A stretch of DNA of 10,128 bases from Betaproteobacteria bacterium (GTDB taxonomy: Bacteria; Pseudomonadota; Gammaproteobacteria; Burkholderiales; SG8-39): NCBI GenBank assembly GCA_009693345.1, contig SHXL01000097.1, positions 1 through 10,128 on the forward strand, given 5' to 3'. Position 1 is the stretch's first letter; each line of letters opens with the position of its first letter. The notes below the pieces were generated by a model that did not search any database, was not told the origin of the DNA, and was given only the letters and a program-made list of their open reading frames with translations. This document shows positions 1 to 7,380 of the stretch, in pieces. Both the position numbers and the translations under genes were made by a program.

Positions 1-1
1 C

Positions 2-1480
2 AAGTACCTGGTGCCGCTGTTCTTTGGCACGCTCGCCGGCGTCGTCGGCGGCGCGCTGCCCGGGGTGACGATCACGATGACGATCATCGTGGTGCTGCCG
101 TTCACCTTCGGCCTCGATCCGCTGCAGGGGCTCGCGGCGATGACCGGGGTCTACGTGGGCGGATCGGCCGGCGGGCTGATCACCGCCGTGCTGATCGGCA
201 TCCCCGGCACACCCTCGGCGATCGCCACCACTTTCGACGGCCACCCGATGGCGAAGAAAGGCGAGCCGGGACGCGCCATCTGGCTGGGTGTCTGGGCTTC
301 GTTCTTCGGCGGGCTGCTGGGCGGCGCGTTCCTCATCTTCGCGACCGGACCGCTGGCGAGCTTTGCGCTCCAATTCGGCCCCTGGGAATTCTTCTCCCTG
401 TTCGTGTTTGCGCTGTCGATGGTCGCGGGACTGGTCGAGTCCTCGCTCGTCAAGGGGCTGGTCTCTGGCGGCCTGGGTCTGATCGTCACCATCCTCGGCA
501 ACGACCCCGTGATGGGCCAGAAACGGCTCACGCTCGGCATCCCGATGCTCGAAGGCGGCATCGATTTCCTGCCGGTGCTGATCGGCGTGTTCGCCTTCGC
601 GCAGATCATGTCCGAGGTCGAACGCATGGGCGGCGCGCAGAAGCTGGTTGACGCGGTGGACCGCTCGCTAAGCCTCGGGGTCTCCCATTTCAAGGTGATG
701 GGCGAGATTCTCGGACGGCCGATTCTGCTGCTGTGGTCGTCGTTCATCGGCGTGGTGATCGGCGTATTGCCGGCGATCGGCGGCAGCGCGGCCAGCATGT
801 TCGCCTACGACCAGGCGAAGAAGATGTCCGGGCATCCGCAGAAATTCGGCAGCGGCGTGCCCGAGGGCATCATCGCCTCGGAATCCTCGAACAACGCCAA
901 CGTCGGCGGGTCGCTGGTGACCATCATGGCCTTCGGCATTCCTGGCGACGCGGTAACCGCGGTGATGCTGGGCGCACTGACCATCCACGGCATCCAGTCG
1001 GGGCCGCTGTTCATCGCGCAGAACCCGCACCTCGCTTACGGCATCTTCGCCGCCTACCTGCTCGCCCACCCGCTGATGGTGCTGATCATCGGCCTGGCGG
1101 CGCGCTTCATGCTGCGCATCGTGACCGTGCCGAAGGCGGCGTTGTTCCCGGTAGTGCTGGTGCTGTGCGTAATCGGCGCCTACGCGCTCAACAACACGAT
1201 GTCGAATATCTACGTGCTGCTCGCCTTCGGCCTGCTCGGCTACGCGATGGTCAAGGCCGGCTTTCCGCTCGCGCCGTTCATCCTCGGCGTGATCCTCGGC
1301 GACCAGATCGAGATCAACCTGATCCGCGCCATCATGACCGACGCCGACCCCTGGCTGTTCCTGACACGGCCGATCTCCGGCGCGCTGATCGCGCTTTCTG
1401 TGGCGTCCGTCGTGTTCGCCATCTGGCAGCACTACCGTCACCGCGAACGCCTCGCCGCCGACGGCGACGCGGATTTCTAG
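2..1480 (+). CDS. tctA: Tripartite tricarboxylate transporter permease, TctA family (5' end missing)
   Basis: Large inner-membrane permease of a TTT transporter, which takes up (di/tri)carboxylates with a periplasmic Bug/TctC protein and a small TctB subunit. The reading frame is open from base 2 with no upstream start, and the GTG at 11 is an internal codon. The first visible residues already match the first TctA membrane region, so about 10-25 residues are probably lost to the window edge. 492 residues are visible against about 500 for the family. Hydrophobic segments run throughout. Family motifs are present twice: GG..GG followed by GIPG at 158-208, then SSNNANVGG and GIPG at 890-946. This fits the internal duplication of TctA permeases. 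The tail (HYRHRERL) is charged and probably cytoplasmic. The next gene starts 9 bases after the stop, so the two are likely one operon. No tctB is visible; it would lie upstream. The family is clear, the substrate unknown. Confidence 0.93.
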   Translation, partial: KYLVPLFFGTLAGVVGGALPGVTITMTIIVVLPFTFGLDPLQGLAAMTGVYVGGSAGGLITAVLIGIPGTPSAIATTFDGHPMAKKGEPGRAIWLGVWASFFGGLLGGAFLIFATGPLASFALQFGPWEFFSLFVFALSMVAGLVESSLVKGLVSGGLGLIVTILGNDPVMGQKRLTLGIPMLEGGIDFLPVLIGVFAFAQIMSEVERMGGAQKLVDAVDRSLSLGVSHFKVMGEILGRPILLLWSSFIGVVIGVLPAIGGSAASMFAYDQAKKMSGHPQKFGSGVPEGIIASESSNNANVGGSLVTIMAFGIPGDAVTAVMLGALTIHGIQSGPLFIAQNPHLAYGIFAAYLLAHPLMVLIIGLAARFMLRIVTVPKAALFPVVLVLCVIGAYALNNTMSNIYVLLAFGLLGYAMVKAGFPLAPFILGVILGDQIEINLIRAIMTDADPWLFLTRPISGALIALSVASVVFAIWQHYRHRERLAADGDADF

Positions 1481-1489
1481 AGGACACGA

Positions 1490-2458
1490 ATGAGCCGAGT
1501 TCCGATTTCCCTTGCCATCGGCGGTTACGACCACGTGCGCGAGCTGCTGGACGGCCGCATCGCGCCAACCGGGATCGACCTCCTGCCGCTCGAATTGCCG
1601 ATCGAGGAGATCACCTTCCGCTTCACGCGCCATGGCGAGTGGGACGCGTCCGAGCTCTCGTTCGGCAAGACGGCCGGCTTGCTTACCCTGGAGCAGCCGC
1701 CGGTCGTGCCGATCCCGGTGTTCCCGTCGCGCGCCTTCCGCCACTCGGCGATCTACGTGCGCGAGGGCTCGGGAATTGCGGCGCCGAAGGACCTCGAGGG
1801 GCGGCGGGTCGGCGTCCCGGAATGGGCGCAAACCGCCGGCATCTACGTGCGCGGCCTGCTGCAGCACGAGTACGGCGTCGACCTGCGCAAGATCGACTGG
1901 CTGCAGGCGGGGGTAAAGGAGCCGGGCCGCACGGAGAAGATCGCCTTGAGCCTGCCGCCGGGGCTGAACCTGACCCCGGCGCGCGACAAATCTCTTTCGG
2001 GGATGCTGGCCAGCGGGGAGATCGACGCGGCAATTTCGGCGCGCGACCCTGGCAATGCGAAACGGCTGTTCGAGGACTACCAGGGGCTCGAGCTCGCCTA
2101 CTTCAAGAAGACGCGCATCTTTCCGATCATGCACGTCGTCGTGCTACGCCGGGAGACCTACGAGCGCAACCGCTGGGTAGCGATGAGCCTGGTTCAGGCC
2201 TTCGAGGCGGCGAAGCGGCGCAGCCTCGCGCGCGCGCTCGAGCTCGGCGTCTCGCACATGCCGCTGCCGTGGGTCGCCGACAACGCGATGCGCTGGCGCG
2301 ATCTCGCGGGGGAGGACTTCTGGCCCTACGGAGTCGAGCCGAATCGCGCGACGCTCGAGGCCTACCTGCAATACGCCTTCGAGCAGGGCGTATGCCGCCG
2401 GCGCCTGGCCGTCGATGACGTGTTCGCGCCGGAAACCCTGTCGAGCTACAAGATCTAG
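1490..2458 (+). CDS. 4,5-dihydroxyphthalate decarboxylase family protein (Pht5-like)
   Basis: A 322-residue protein of the Pht5 family, whose characterised members decarboxylate 4,5-dihydroxyphthalate to protocatechuate in phthalate degradation and which share the type II periplasmic-binding-protein fold. Matching family landmarks are the opening SLAIGGYDHVREL (about 7-19), FPSRAFRHS (78-86), GRRVGVPE (104-111), EPGRTEKIAL (144-153), SGMLASGEIDAAI, FPIMH (211-215), EDFWPYGVEPNR and the SSYKI end. There is no signal peptide or lipobox, which argues for a cytoplasmic enzyme rather than a transporter-binding protein. ATG 1490 is chosen because AGAGGA precedes it at good distance and homology begins at once. 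It directly follows the TctA gene, so the imported carboxylate may be its substrate or a precursor. Many genomes carry several paralogues of unproven activity, so the family is sure but the exact reaction is not. The stop codon overlaps that of the convergent gene. Confidence 0.85.
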   Translation: MSRVPISLAIGGYDHVRELLDGRIAPTGIDLLPLELPIEEITFRFTRHGEWDASELSFGKTAGLLTLEQPPVVPIPVFPSRAFRHSAIYVREGSGIAAPKDLEGRRVGVPEWAQTAGIYVRGLLQHEYGVDLRKIDWLQAGVKEPGRTEKIALSLPPGLNLTPARDKSLSGMLASGEIDAAISARDPGNAKRLFEDYQGLELAYFKKTRIFPIMHVVVLRRETYERNRWVAMSLVQAFEAAKRRSLARALELGVSHMPLPWVADNAMRWRDLAGEDFWPYGVEPNRATLEAYLQYAFEQGVCRRRLAVDDVFAPETLSSYKI

Positions 2459-3414
2459 TCCGACTTGATGCCGGTGTCCTTGATCAGCTTGCCGAAGCGC
2501 TCGTAATCGCGGCGGATCAGCGCAGTGAACTCCTCTGGCGTGGTGCTGTAAGGCTCCAGGCCCCCGCCGGCGCCGAGTTTCTCGCGCACCTCCGGCGACG
2601 CCAGCACCCGGCGCAATTCCCCCCTGAGCTTCGCCATCACCTCCTCCGGCATTCCGGCCGGGCCGAACAAGCCCAACCAGATGGAGTTCGAGAAGCCGGG
2701 ATAGAACTCCGCGATCGCCGGCAGGTCAGGGAACGCGGCCGAGCGCTTCGCCCCGGCAACCGCGAGCGCGCGCAGCCGCCCCGCCTTGATCTGCGGCGCG
2801 GTCGAGGTGCCGGCGAACATTGCCGCCACCTCCCCTGACATGGTGGCGGTGGTCGCGGGTGCGCCGCCGCGGTAGGGCACGTGCACGAGCTTGATGCCGG
2901 CGCGCGCCTTGAGCATCTCCATCGTTATCTGGTGCTGGCTGCCGTTGCCGCCGGACGCGTAGTTGAGCGGCGGATCGCTCTTGCGCGCGTATTCGATGAA
3001 TTCCGCGAAGTTCTTCACCGGCAGCGCCGGATTCACCGAGAGCACGAACTGGTTGCTCACCAGGCTCGCGACCGGCGCAAGGTCCCTGAGCGTGTCGAGC
3101 GGCATGCGCGCGTACAGGTGCGGATTGATCGCGATCAGGCTGTCGGCGGCGAGGATCAGCGTGTAGCCGTCGGGCGCCGACTTCGCCACCGCCTCGGCGG
3201 CAGTATTGCCGTTGGCGCCCGGCCGGTTCTCGATGACCACCGGCTGGCCGACAACCTCCGACAGTTTCTGGCCGATGACGCGCGCCGCGAGGTCGGGCGC
3301 GCCGCCGGGCGGGATGGTGACGACGATCTTGATCGGGCGCGAGGGATACTGGGCGGGCGCGCCGCTCCATGCAATCAGAGCCGCCGCGGCAACCGCGATG
3401 CGCAGGAGATTCAT
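2455..3414 (-). CDS. tctC: Bug/TctC-family periplasmic solute-binding protein
   Basis: Periplasmic receptor of a tripartite tricarboxylate transporter, 319 residues, the usual length. The N-terminus is a Sec signal: MNLLR, a run of alanine and hydrophobic residues, and a cleavage site after APA (about residue 21). The mature start (YPSRPIKIVV) followed by PPGGAPDLAAR (about 35-45) is the Bug signature. YASGGNGSQHQ and VPYRGGAPA mark the ligand-binding loops of the family. Bug proteins bind carboxylates and related small molecules, including aromatic carboxylates such as terephthalate (TphC of Comamonas). It is the last gene of a minus-strand operon, 12 bases after the molybdenum hydroxylase large subunit, with an AGGAAG ribosome site at 3415-3420. 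That placement suggests it captures the substrate or product of the hydroxylase. It could pair with the TctA permease encoded convergently, but many Bug proteins are orphans, so the pairing is inference. Confidence 0.93.
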   Translation of the reverse strand: MNLLRIAVAAAALIAWSGAPAQYPSRPIKIVVTIPPGGAPDLAARVIGQKLSEVVGQPVVIENRPGANGNTAAEAVAKSAPDGYTLILAADSLIAINPHLYARMPLDTLRDLAPVASLVSNQFVLSVNPALPVKNFAEFIEYARKSDPPLNYASGGNGSQHQITMEMLKARAGIKLVHVPYRGGAPATTATMSGEVAAMFAGTSTAPQIKAGRLRALAVAGAKRSAAFPDLPAIAEFYPGFSNSIWLGLFGPAGMPEEVMAKLRGELRRVLASPEVREKLGAGGGLEPYSTTPEEFTALIRRDYERFGKLIKDTGIKSD

Positions 3415-3426
3415 CTTCCTGCCTGG

Positions 3427-5634
3427 TCAGGCTTTAAGCGTTGCCAGCACCTTGTCCGGCGTGAACGGCAGATGCGCGAGCCGCTTGCCGGTCAAGCGGA
3501 ATACCGCATTGGCAATGGCCGGCGCGATGAACGGATTGCCGATTTCGCCCAACCCCGTGGGGCGCGTGTCGACGTCGACGAACTGGACGTGCATCTCCTC
3601 AGGCAGGTCCGACATTCGCAGCAACTTGTAGTCGTGGAAATTCGACTGCTCGACCCTGCCATTCTTGATCGTCACCCGCTCGTGCAATACGCTGGAAAGC
3701 CCGTAGAGGATGGCGCTCTCGACGTTGTGCCGCGCCTGCTCCGGCTGCACGATCAGGCCGCCGTCCACCGCGACCCAGACCTTGTGCACGCGGATCTTGC
3801 CGGTCTTGCGGTCGAGCGACACCTCCACCGCGCCCGCGCCCAGGGAATTGGAACGCTCGGTAATGGAGATGCCCACCGCCCGCCCCGACGGCCGCGGCGC
3901 CTTGTAGTCCGACATCTGCGCCAGGGCCTCGAACACCTTGCGCGCCTTGGGTGAAGCACCCATCTTCTCCATGCGAAATTCAATCGGGTCCATGCCCTGG
4001 TCTGCCGCCATCCGGTCCACCATGCTCTCGATGGCGAAAACGTTGAACACGTGGCCCACCGCGCGCCAGTGCTTGAGCTTTACGCCATGCGACACGCCGC
4101 GGCGCTCGATGGACTGGTTGGGCACGCCGTAGTACGGGATCCTGATCCCGGTCTGCAGGAGGAATTCCCCGTCGCCGACCACGCAGTGCTTCCAGCCGGT
4201 GACCTTGCCGGAGGCATCCATCGCGGCCTCGACGCATTGAAAGGACTGCGGGCGGAACATGCCCTGGGCGATGTCCTCTTCGCGCGTCCAGATCAGTTTC
4301 ACCGGGCGGCGCACTGCTTTCGCCACCTGCGCGCATTCCGCCGCGTAGTCGCCGAGTGAGCGGCGGCCGAAACCGCCGCCCATGTAGCACTGGTTGAAGG
4401 TCACCTGCTCCTCCTTCAGCCCCAGCGCCTGCGCCACCGCCTTGCGCGATGCGTCGGGCGCCTGGCTGCCTTCCCAGACCTCGGCCCGGTCGCCCGCGTC
4501 ATTGATGCGCACCACGGCATTCAACGGCTCCATCTGCGCGTGATAGCCGTAGTCGCTGCGGAACTCCGCCTCGAACGTCTTTGCTGCGCCGGCAAACACC
4601 GCCTTCACGTCGCCCTTGGTCTCGATGGGAGAGACCTTCGCCCCCGGATCGGCGTACACGCGGGCATAGTCCTCCATTGCACGCGCCGAGTCGAAGCCCT
4701 CGGCCTTGCCCTTCTTCCAGACAACCTTCAACGCATTGCGTCCCGCGCGCGCGCGCTCGAAGCTGTCGGCTGCCACGGCGACCCCGTTCGGCAGTTTCAC
4801 GACGTCGATCACGCCCTTCATGCGCTTCACTTCCGCGTCGTTCCACGATTCGGGCTCGGACGACGGCGTGTTCGGCTGCACACCGTTCCAGATCGCCGGC
4901 GTCGCGTCGTGCACGGGCGAATGCAGCGTCGATGCGTACACCATGCCGGGCAGCTTCACATCCATGGCGTATTGCGCGGTACCGTTCACCTTGGCGGGCA
5001 GGTCGCGCCGCGCCACCTGCTTGCCGATGAGGCGGAAATCCTTGCGCTCCTTCAGTTCCTTCGGGTCTACCGCGGGCAGCTGCGCCGGGATCTCGCCGAA
5101 GGCCGCGATCTCGCCGTAGGAGAGGCGCTGGCCGCCGGCTGGATTCACGACGAAGCCGGGCTCGGTCCTGAGCGTCGCGGGATCGACGCCCAATTTCTGC
5201 GCCGCGTTGGCGATGAGGACCTTCCTCACCTGCGCGCCGGCGACGCGCAGCTGCGCGTAGTAGAGCTGCACCGCGCGGCTGCCGACGATCTGCATCATCT
5301 GCACGTTATTGAACGTGTAGCCGTAGAAACGCGGATCGGCGGGCGCCCATTCGAGCTTTACCTTGTTCCAGTCCGCGTCCATCTCTTCGGCCAGGATCAG
5401 CGGCAGCGAGGTCATCGAGCCCTGCCCCATCTCCGCGCCCGCGGTGAAAATGGTCACCGTGCCGTCGGGCGCTATCCGCACCCAGGGGGTGACGAGCGTA
5501 TTGGCCAGCGTCGCGGCCTGCGCCTGCGACACGAGCCGGAAGCCATCCGCGCCGACCGCGGCGCAAAACGCGAGGCCGCCCGCCCCCTGCAGAAAGGCGC
5601 GGCGGGAAATGCCGGACTGAAGATCGGTCGTCAT
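3427..5634 (-). CDS. iorB: Molybdopterin-binding large subunit of an isoquinoline 1-oxidoreductase-type hydroxylase (IorB-like)
   Basis: Catalytic subunit of a xanthine-dehydrogenase-family molybdenum hydroxylase, 735 residues as expected for IorB-type proteins. These enzymes insert water-derived oxygen into N-heteroaromatic rings or aldehydes. The N-terminus is a twin-arginine signal (SRRAFLQ at 10-16, hydrophobic stretch, AQA at 38-40), so the enzyme acts in the periplasm. Cofactor landmarks are GAEMGQG (66-72), HAQMEP (365-370), GGGFGRR (419-425) and GLGE, whose Glu697 sits where the catalytic base of the family lies, followed by APAIANAVFRLTG. It starts 3 bases after the stop of the [2Fe-2S] subunit, and its ribosome site lies inside that gene, so the pair is translationally coupled. 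IorAB-type enzymes often pass electrons to a cytochrome c; no such gene is in the window. The substrate is unknown: N-heterocycle, aldehyde, or another aromatic acid. Confidence 0.92.
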   Translation of the reverse strand: MTTDLQSGISRRAFLQGAGGLAFCAAVGADGFRLVSQAQAATLANTLVTPWVRIAPDGTVTIFTAGAEMGQGSMTSLPLILAEEMDADWNKVKLEWAPADPRFYGYTFNNVQMMQIVGSRAVQLYYAQLRVAGAQVRKVLIANAAQKLGVDPATLRTEPGFVVNPAGGQRLSYGEIAAFGEIPAQLPAVDPKELKERKDFRLIGKQVARRDLPAKVNGTAQYAMDVKLPGMVYASTLHSPVHDATPAIWNGVQPNTPSSEPESWNDAEVKRMKGVIDVVKLPNGVAVAADSFERARAGRNALKVVWKKGKAEGFDSARAMEDYARVYADPGAKVSPIETKGDVKAVFAGAAKTFEAEFRSDYGYHAQMEPLNAVVRINDAGDRAEVWEGSQAPDASRKAVAQALGLKEEQVTFNQCYMGGGFGRRSLGDYAAECAQVAKAVRRPVKLIWTREEDIAQGMFRPQSFQCVEAAMDASGKVTGWKHCVVGDGEFLLQTGIRIPYYGVPNQSIERRGVSHGVKLKHWRAVGHVFNVFAIESMVDRMAADQGMDPIEFRMEKMGASPKARKVFEALAQMSDYKAPRPSGRAVGISITERSNSLGAGAVEVSLDRKTGKIRVHKVWVAVDGGLIVQPEQARHNVESAILYGLSSVLHERVTIKNGRVEQSNFHDYKLLRMSDLPEEMHVQFVDVDTRPTGLGEIGNPFIAPAIANAVFRLTGKRLAHLPFTPDKVLATLKA

Positions 5635-5637
5635 GGC

Positions 5638-6090
5638 TCAGACCTCCTTCGACGCTTGTTCGATCGCCGCGATGATGCGGTGATAGGTGCCGCAGCGGCA
5701 GATGTTGCCGTCCATGTGCCGGACGATCTGGCTGCGGGTGGGCTTCTTGTTGACGGAGAGGAGCTCGGCGGCTTTCATGATCTGGCCGGACTGGCAGTAG
5801 CCGCACTGCGGCACCGCCTGTTCCACCCAGGCCTTCTGCAGTGGATGCGAGGAATCCGGCGACAAGCCCTCGATGGTGGTCACCTTCCTGCCCTCGACCG
5901 CGGCCAGCGGCGTCATGCACGAGCGCACCGCCTTGCCGTCGACGTGCACGGTGCAGGCGCCGCACAGACCCGCGCCGCAGCCGTACTTTGTCCCCGTGAG
6001 GCCGATCTCGTCGCGCAGCGTCCACAGCAGCAGGGATTTCGGGTCGGCGGCCAACTTGACCGGCTTCCCGTTCAGGGTAAACGAAGCCAT
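5638..6090 (-). CDS. iorA: [2Fe-2S] small subunit of the molybdenum hydroxylase (IorA-like)
   Basis: A 150-residue iron-sulfur subunit that carries electrons from the molybdenum site. The plant-ferredoxin-type cluster is bound by Cys38, Cys43, Cys46 and Cys58 (CGAGLCGAC...C). The second, XDH-type cluster is bound by Cys96, Cys99, Cys131 and Cys133 (CGYC ... CRC). All eight ligands are present. The start is taken at ATG 6090-6088 because a near-perfect AAGGAGGAG precedes it and the family N-terminus (MASFTLNGKPV) begins there. The open frame continues 22 codons further upstream without homology or a ribosome site. It has no signal peptide, so it probably crosses the membrane as a passenger of the Tat-bearing large subunit, as known for IorAB-type enzymes. 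It is the first gene of the operon IorA-IorB-Bug protein. Confidence 0.93.
   Translation of the reverse strand: MASFTLNGKPVKLAADPKSLLLWTLRDEIGLTGTKYGCGAGLCGACTVHVDGKAVRSCMTPLAAVEGRKVTTIEGLSPDSSHPLQKAWVEQAVPQCGYCQSGQIMKAAELLSVNKKPTRSQIVRHMDGNICRCGTYHRIIAAIEQASKEV
5642..5649 (-). promoter_or_regulatory. Ribosome binding site of the IorB-like gene, inside the IorA gene
   Basis: The minus-strand octamer AAGGAGGT is a full match to the anti-Shine-Dalgarno sequence. It lies 7 bases before ATG 5634 and is built from the last codons (Lys-Glu-Val) of the small subunit. Its strength and position suggest coupled translation that keeps the two subunits in balance. Confidence 0.8.
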
Positions 6091-6188
6091 TGCTCCTCCT
6101 TGTGGTTCGGTACACGGTTTGCAAAGCATGCTACGACGGCCCTTGGGGGTCCGCAATCCTCGCAGTTAAAATAAGCCGAGAGCCACTC
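6091..6188. promoter_or_regulatory. Divergent intergenic region between the molybdenum hydroxylase operon and the VWA gene
   Basis: Ninety-eight bases separate two divergent starts, so promoters for both directions should lie here. On the plus strand TTGGGG (6143-6148), an 18-base spacer and TAAAAT (6167-6172) form a possible sigma-70 promoter for the VWA gene, with an expected transcript start about 10 bases before its GTG. On the minus strand the best pair I find, TTGCGG with TAGCAT, is poor. Two short palindromes adjoin, TTTGCAAA and GCATGC (about 6118-6131), and could be an operator half, but nothing identifies a regulator. No regulator gene is in the window. Confidence 0.4.
6093..6101 (-). 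promoter_or_regulatory. Ribosome binding site that fixes the IorA start
   Basis: The minus-strand sequence AAGGAGGAG lies just before ATG 6090. It decides the start codon against the longer open frame that begins at 6156, which has no such site. Confidence 0.8.
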
Positions 6189-7361
6189 GTGCTGATCGAC
6201 TTCTTCCTCAAGCTGAAAAGCCACAAGCTGCCGGTCTCCATCAAGGAGTACCTGACGCTGCTCGAGGCAATGCAGCGCAATGTGATCGGCACTAACATCA
6301 ACGAGTTCTACTACCTGTCGCGTATCGCACTGGTGAAGGACGAGGCGAACTTCGACAAGTTCGACCGCGCCTTCTCCGAGTTCTGGGACGGCGTAGACAC
6401 GATTCCCGGCATCGAGGCGCAGATTCCGCTCGAATGGCTGTTGAAGCAGGTCGAACTTACCCTGACCGAGGAAGAGAAAAAGCAGATCGCGGCGATGGGC
6501 GGCTGGGAGAAGCTCATGGAGACGCTGAAGAAACGCCTTGAGGAGCAGAAAGGCCGCCACCAGGGCGGCTCGAAGTGGATCGGCACCGGGGGGACCTCGC
6601 CCTTCGGCGCCTACGGCTACAACCCTGAAGGCATCCGCATCGGCCAGGACAAGAGCCGCAACCGCAGCGCCGTGAAAGTCTGGGACCAGCGCGAGTACCG
6701 CAACCTCGACGATAGCGTCGAGCTTGGCACCCGGAATATCAAAATTGCCTTGAGACGATTGAGGAAATTCGCGCGGGAAGGCGCGCCGGACGAATTCGAT
6801 CTTGACGGAACCATCAGCAGTACCGCAAGGAAGGCCTACTTGGACATCCACATGCGGCCGGAGCGCCGCAACGCCATCAAGGTGCTGATGCTGATGGACA
6901 TCGGCGGCACGATGGACGACCACATCAAGCTCGCCGAGGAGTTGTTCTCCGCCTCGAAGACAGAGTTCAAGCACCTCAAGTTCTACTACTTCCACAACTG
7001 CATGTACGACTTCGTGTGGAAGGACAACCGCCGCCGCCACTCCGAGCGCACCCGCACCTGGGACCTGCTGCACAAGTACGGCCACGACTACAAGGTGATC
7101 TTCGTCGGCGACGCGACCATGAGCCCCTACGAAATCCTGCAGACCGGCGGCTCGGTCGAATATTTCAACGAGGAACCCGGCGCGGTGTGGATCAAGCGCT
7201 TCACCGACGTTTACTCCAAGTGCATCTGGCTAAACCCCGAGCCCGAAGAGGTCTGGCCCTACCGGCAGTCGATCCAGATCGTGAAAGAGCTTATGAACAA
7301 CCGCATGTACCCGACCACCATCGGCGGCCTCGAGAAAGCGATGAAAGCGCTGGCAAAATAG
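6189..7361 (+). CDS. CoxE-like VWA-domain protein
   Basis: A 390-residue protein with the N-terminus typical of CoxE-like VWA proteins (LIDFFLKLKSHKLPVSIKEY). GTG 6189 is chosen on that basis; only a weak GAG-type ribosome site precedes it, and the 33 open codons upstream look non-coding. A helical N-terminal region is followed by a charged linker (about 95-170) and a C-terminal VWA domain. The metal-site motif reads DIGGTMDDH (237-245), so the first serine of the classical DxSxS is glycine. A second acidic loop is VGDATMSPYE (from about residue 306). In carbon monoxide dehydrogenase clusters, CoxE works with the AAA+ protein CoxD in maturing the molybdenum active site. The divergent IorAB-type genes make a similar maturation role here plausible. 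The MoxR/CoxD partner is not in the window. No signal peptide, so cytoplasmic. The family is clear, the role inferred. Confidence 0.85.
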   Translation: MLIDFFLKLKSHKLPVSIKEYLTLLEAMQRNVIGTNINEFYYLSRIALVKDEANFDKFDRAFSEFWDGVDTIPGIEAQIPLEWLLKQVELTLTEEEKKQIAAMGGWEKLMETLKKRLEEQKGRHQGGSKWIGTGGTSPFGAYGYNPEGIRIGQDKSRNRSAVKVWDQREYRNLDDSVELGTRNIKIALRRLRKFAREGAPDEFDLDGTISSTARKAYLDIHMRPERRNAIKVLMLMDIGGTMDDHIKLAEELFSASKTEFKHLKFYYFHNCMYDFVWKDNRRRHSERTRTWDLLHKYGHDYKVIFVGDATMSPYEILQTGGSVEYFNEEPGAVWIKRFTDVYSKCIWLNPEPEEVWPYRQSIQIVKELMNNRMYPTTIGGLEKAMKALAK

Positions 7362-7380
7362 TCGCGCCGCGCGCCACTGC

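Noticed and set aside
668..2134. Long minus-strand open frame opposite the TctA and Pht5-like genes
   Set aside because: It crosses two well-supported genes, is rich in Arg, His and Gln as expected from the reverse of GC-rich codons, and shows no domain.
733..2418. Long plus-strand open frame of 561 codons in another frame
   Set aside because: Arg/Pro/Ala-rich shadow spanning the junction of two real genes, with no recognisable family.
3421..3432. Inverted repeat GCCTG/CAGGC between the IorB-like and Bug genes as a terminator
   Set aside because: Stem of 5 with a 2-base loop and no T-run; it overlaps the stop codon and ribosome-site region, so it is probably chance.
4540..6174. Plus-strand open frame of 544 codons opposite the molybdenum hydroxylase
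   Set aside because: Antisense shadow: the minus strand holds all cofactor motifs of two known subunits, while this frame shows none.
6091..6188. Longer N-terminus of the VWA protein starting at TTG 6090
   Set aside because: The 33 extra residues match no family feature and overlap the divergent promoter region; the typical CoxE-like N-terminus begins at GTG 6189.
6072..7085. Minus-strand open frame opposite the VWA gene
   Set aside because: Low-complexity Val/Leu/Glu-rich shadow; the plus-strand frame matches a known family over its full length.
7362..7380. Possible terminator between the convergent VWA gene and the remnant
   Set aside because: The 19 bases are GC-rich and alternating but form no convincing hairpin and no T-run follows.
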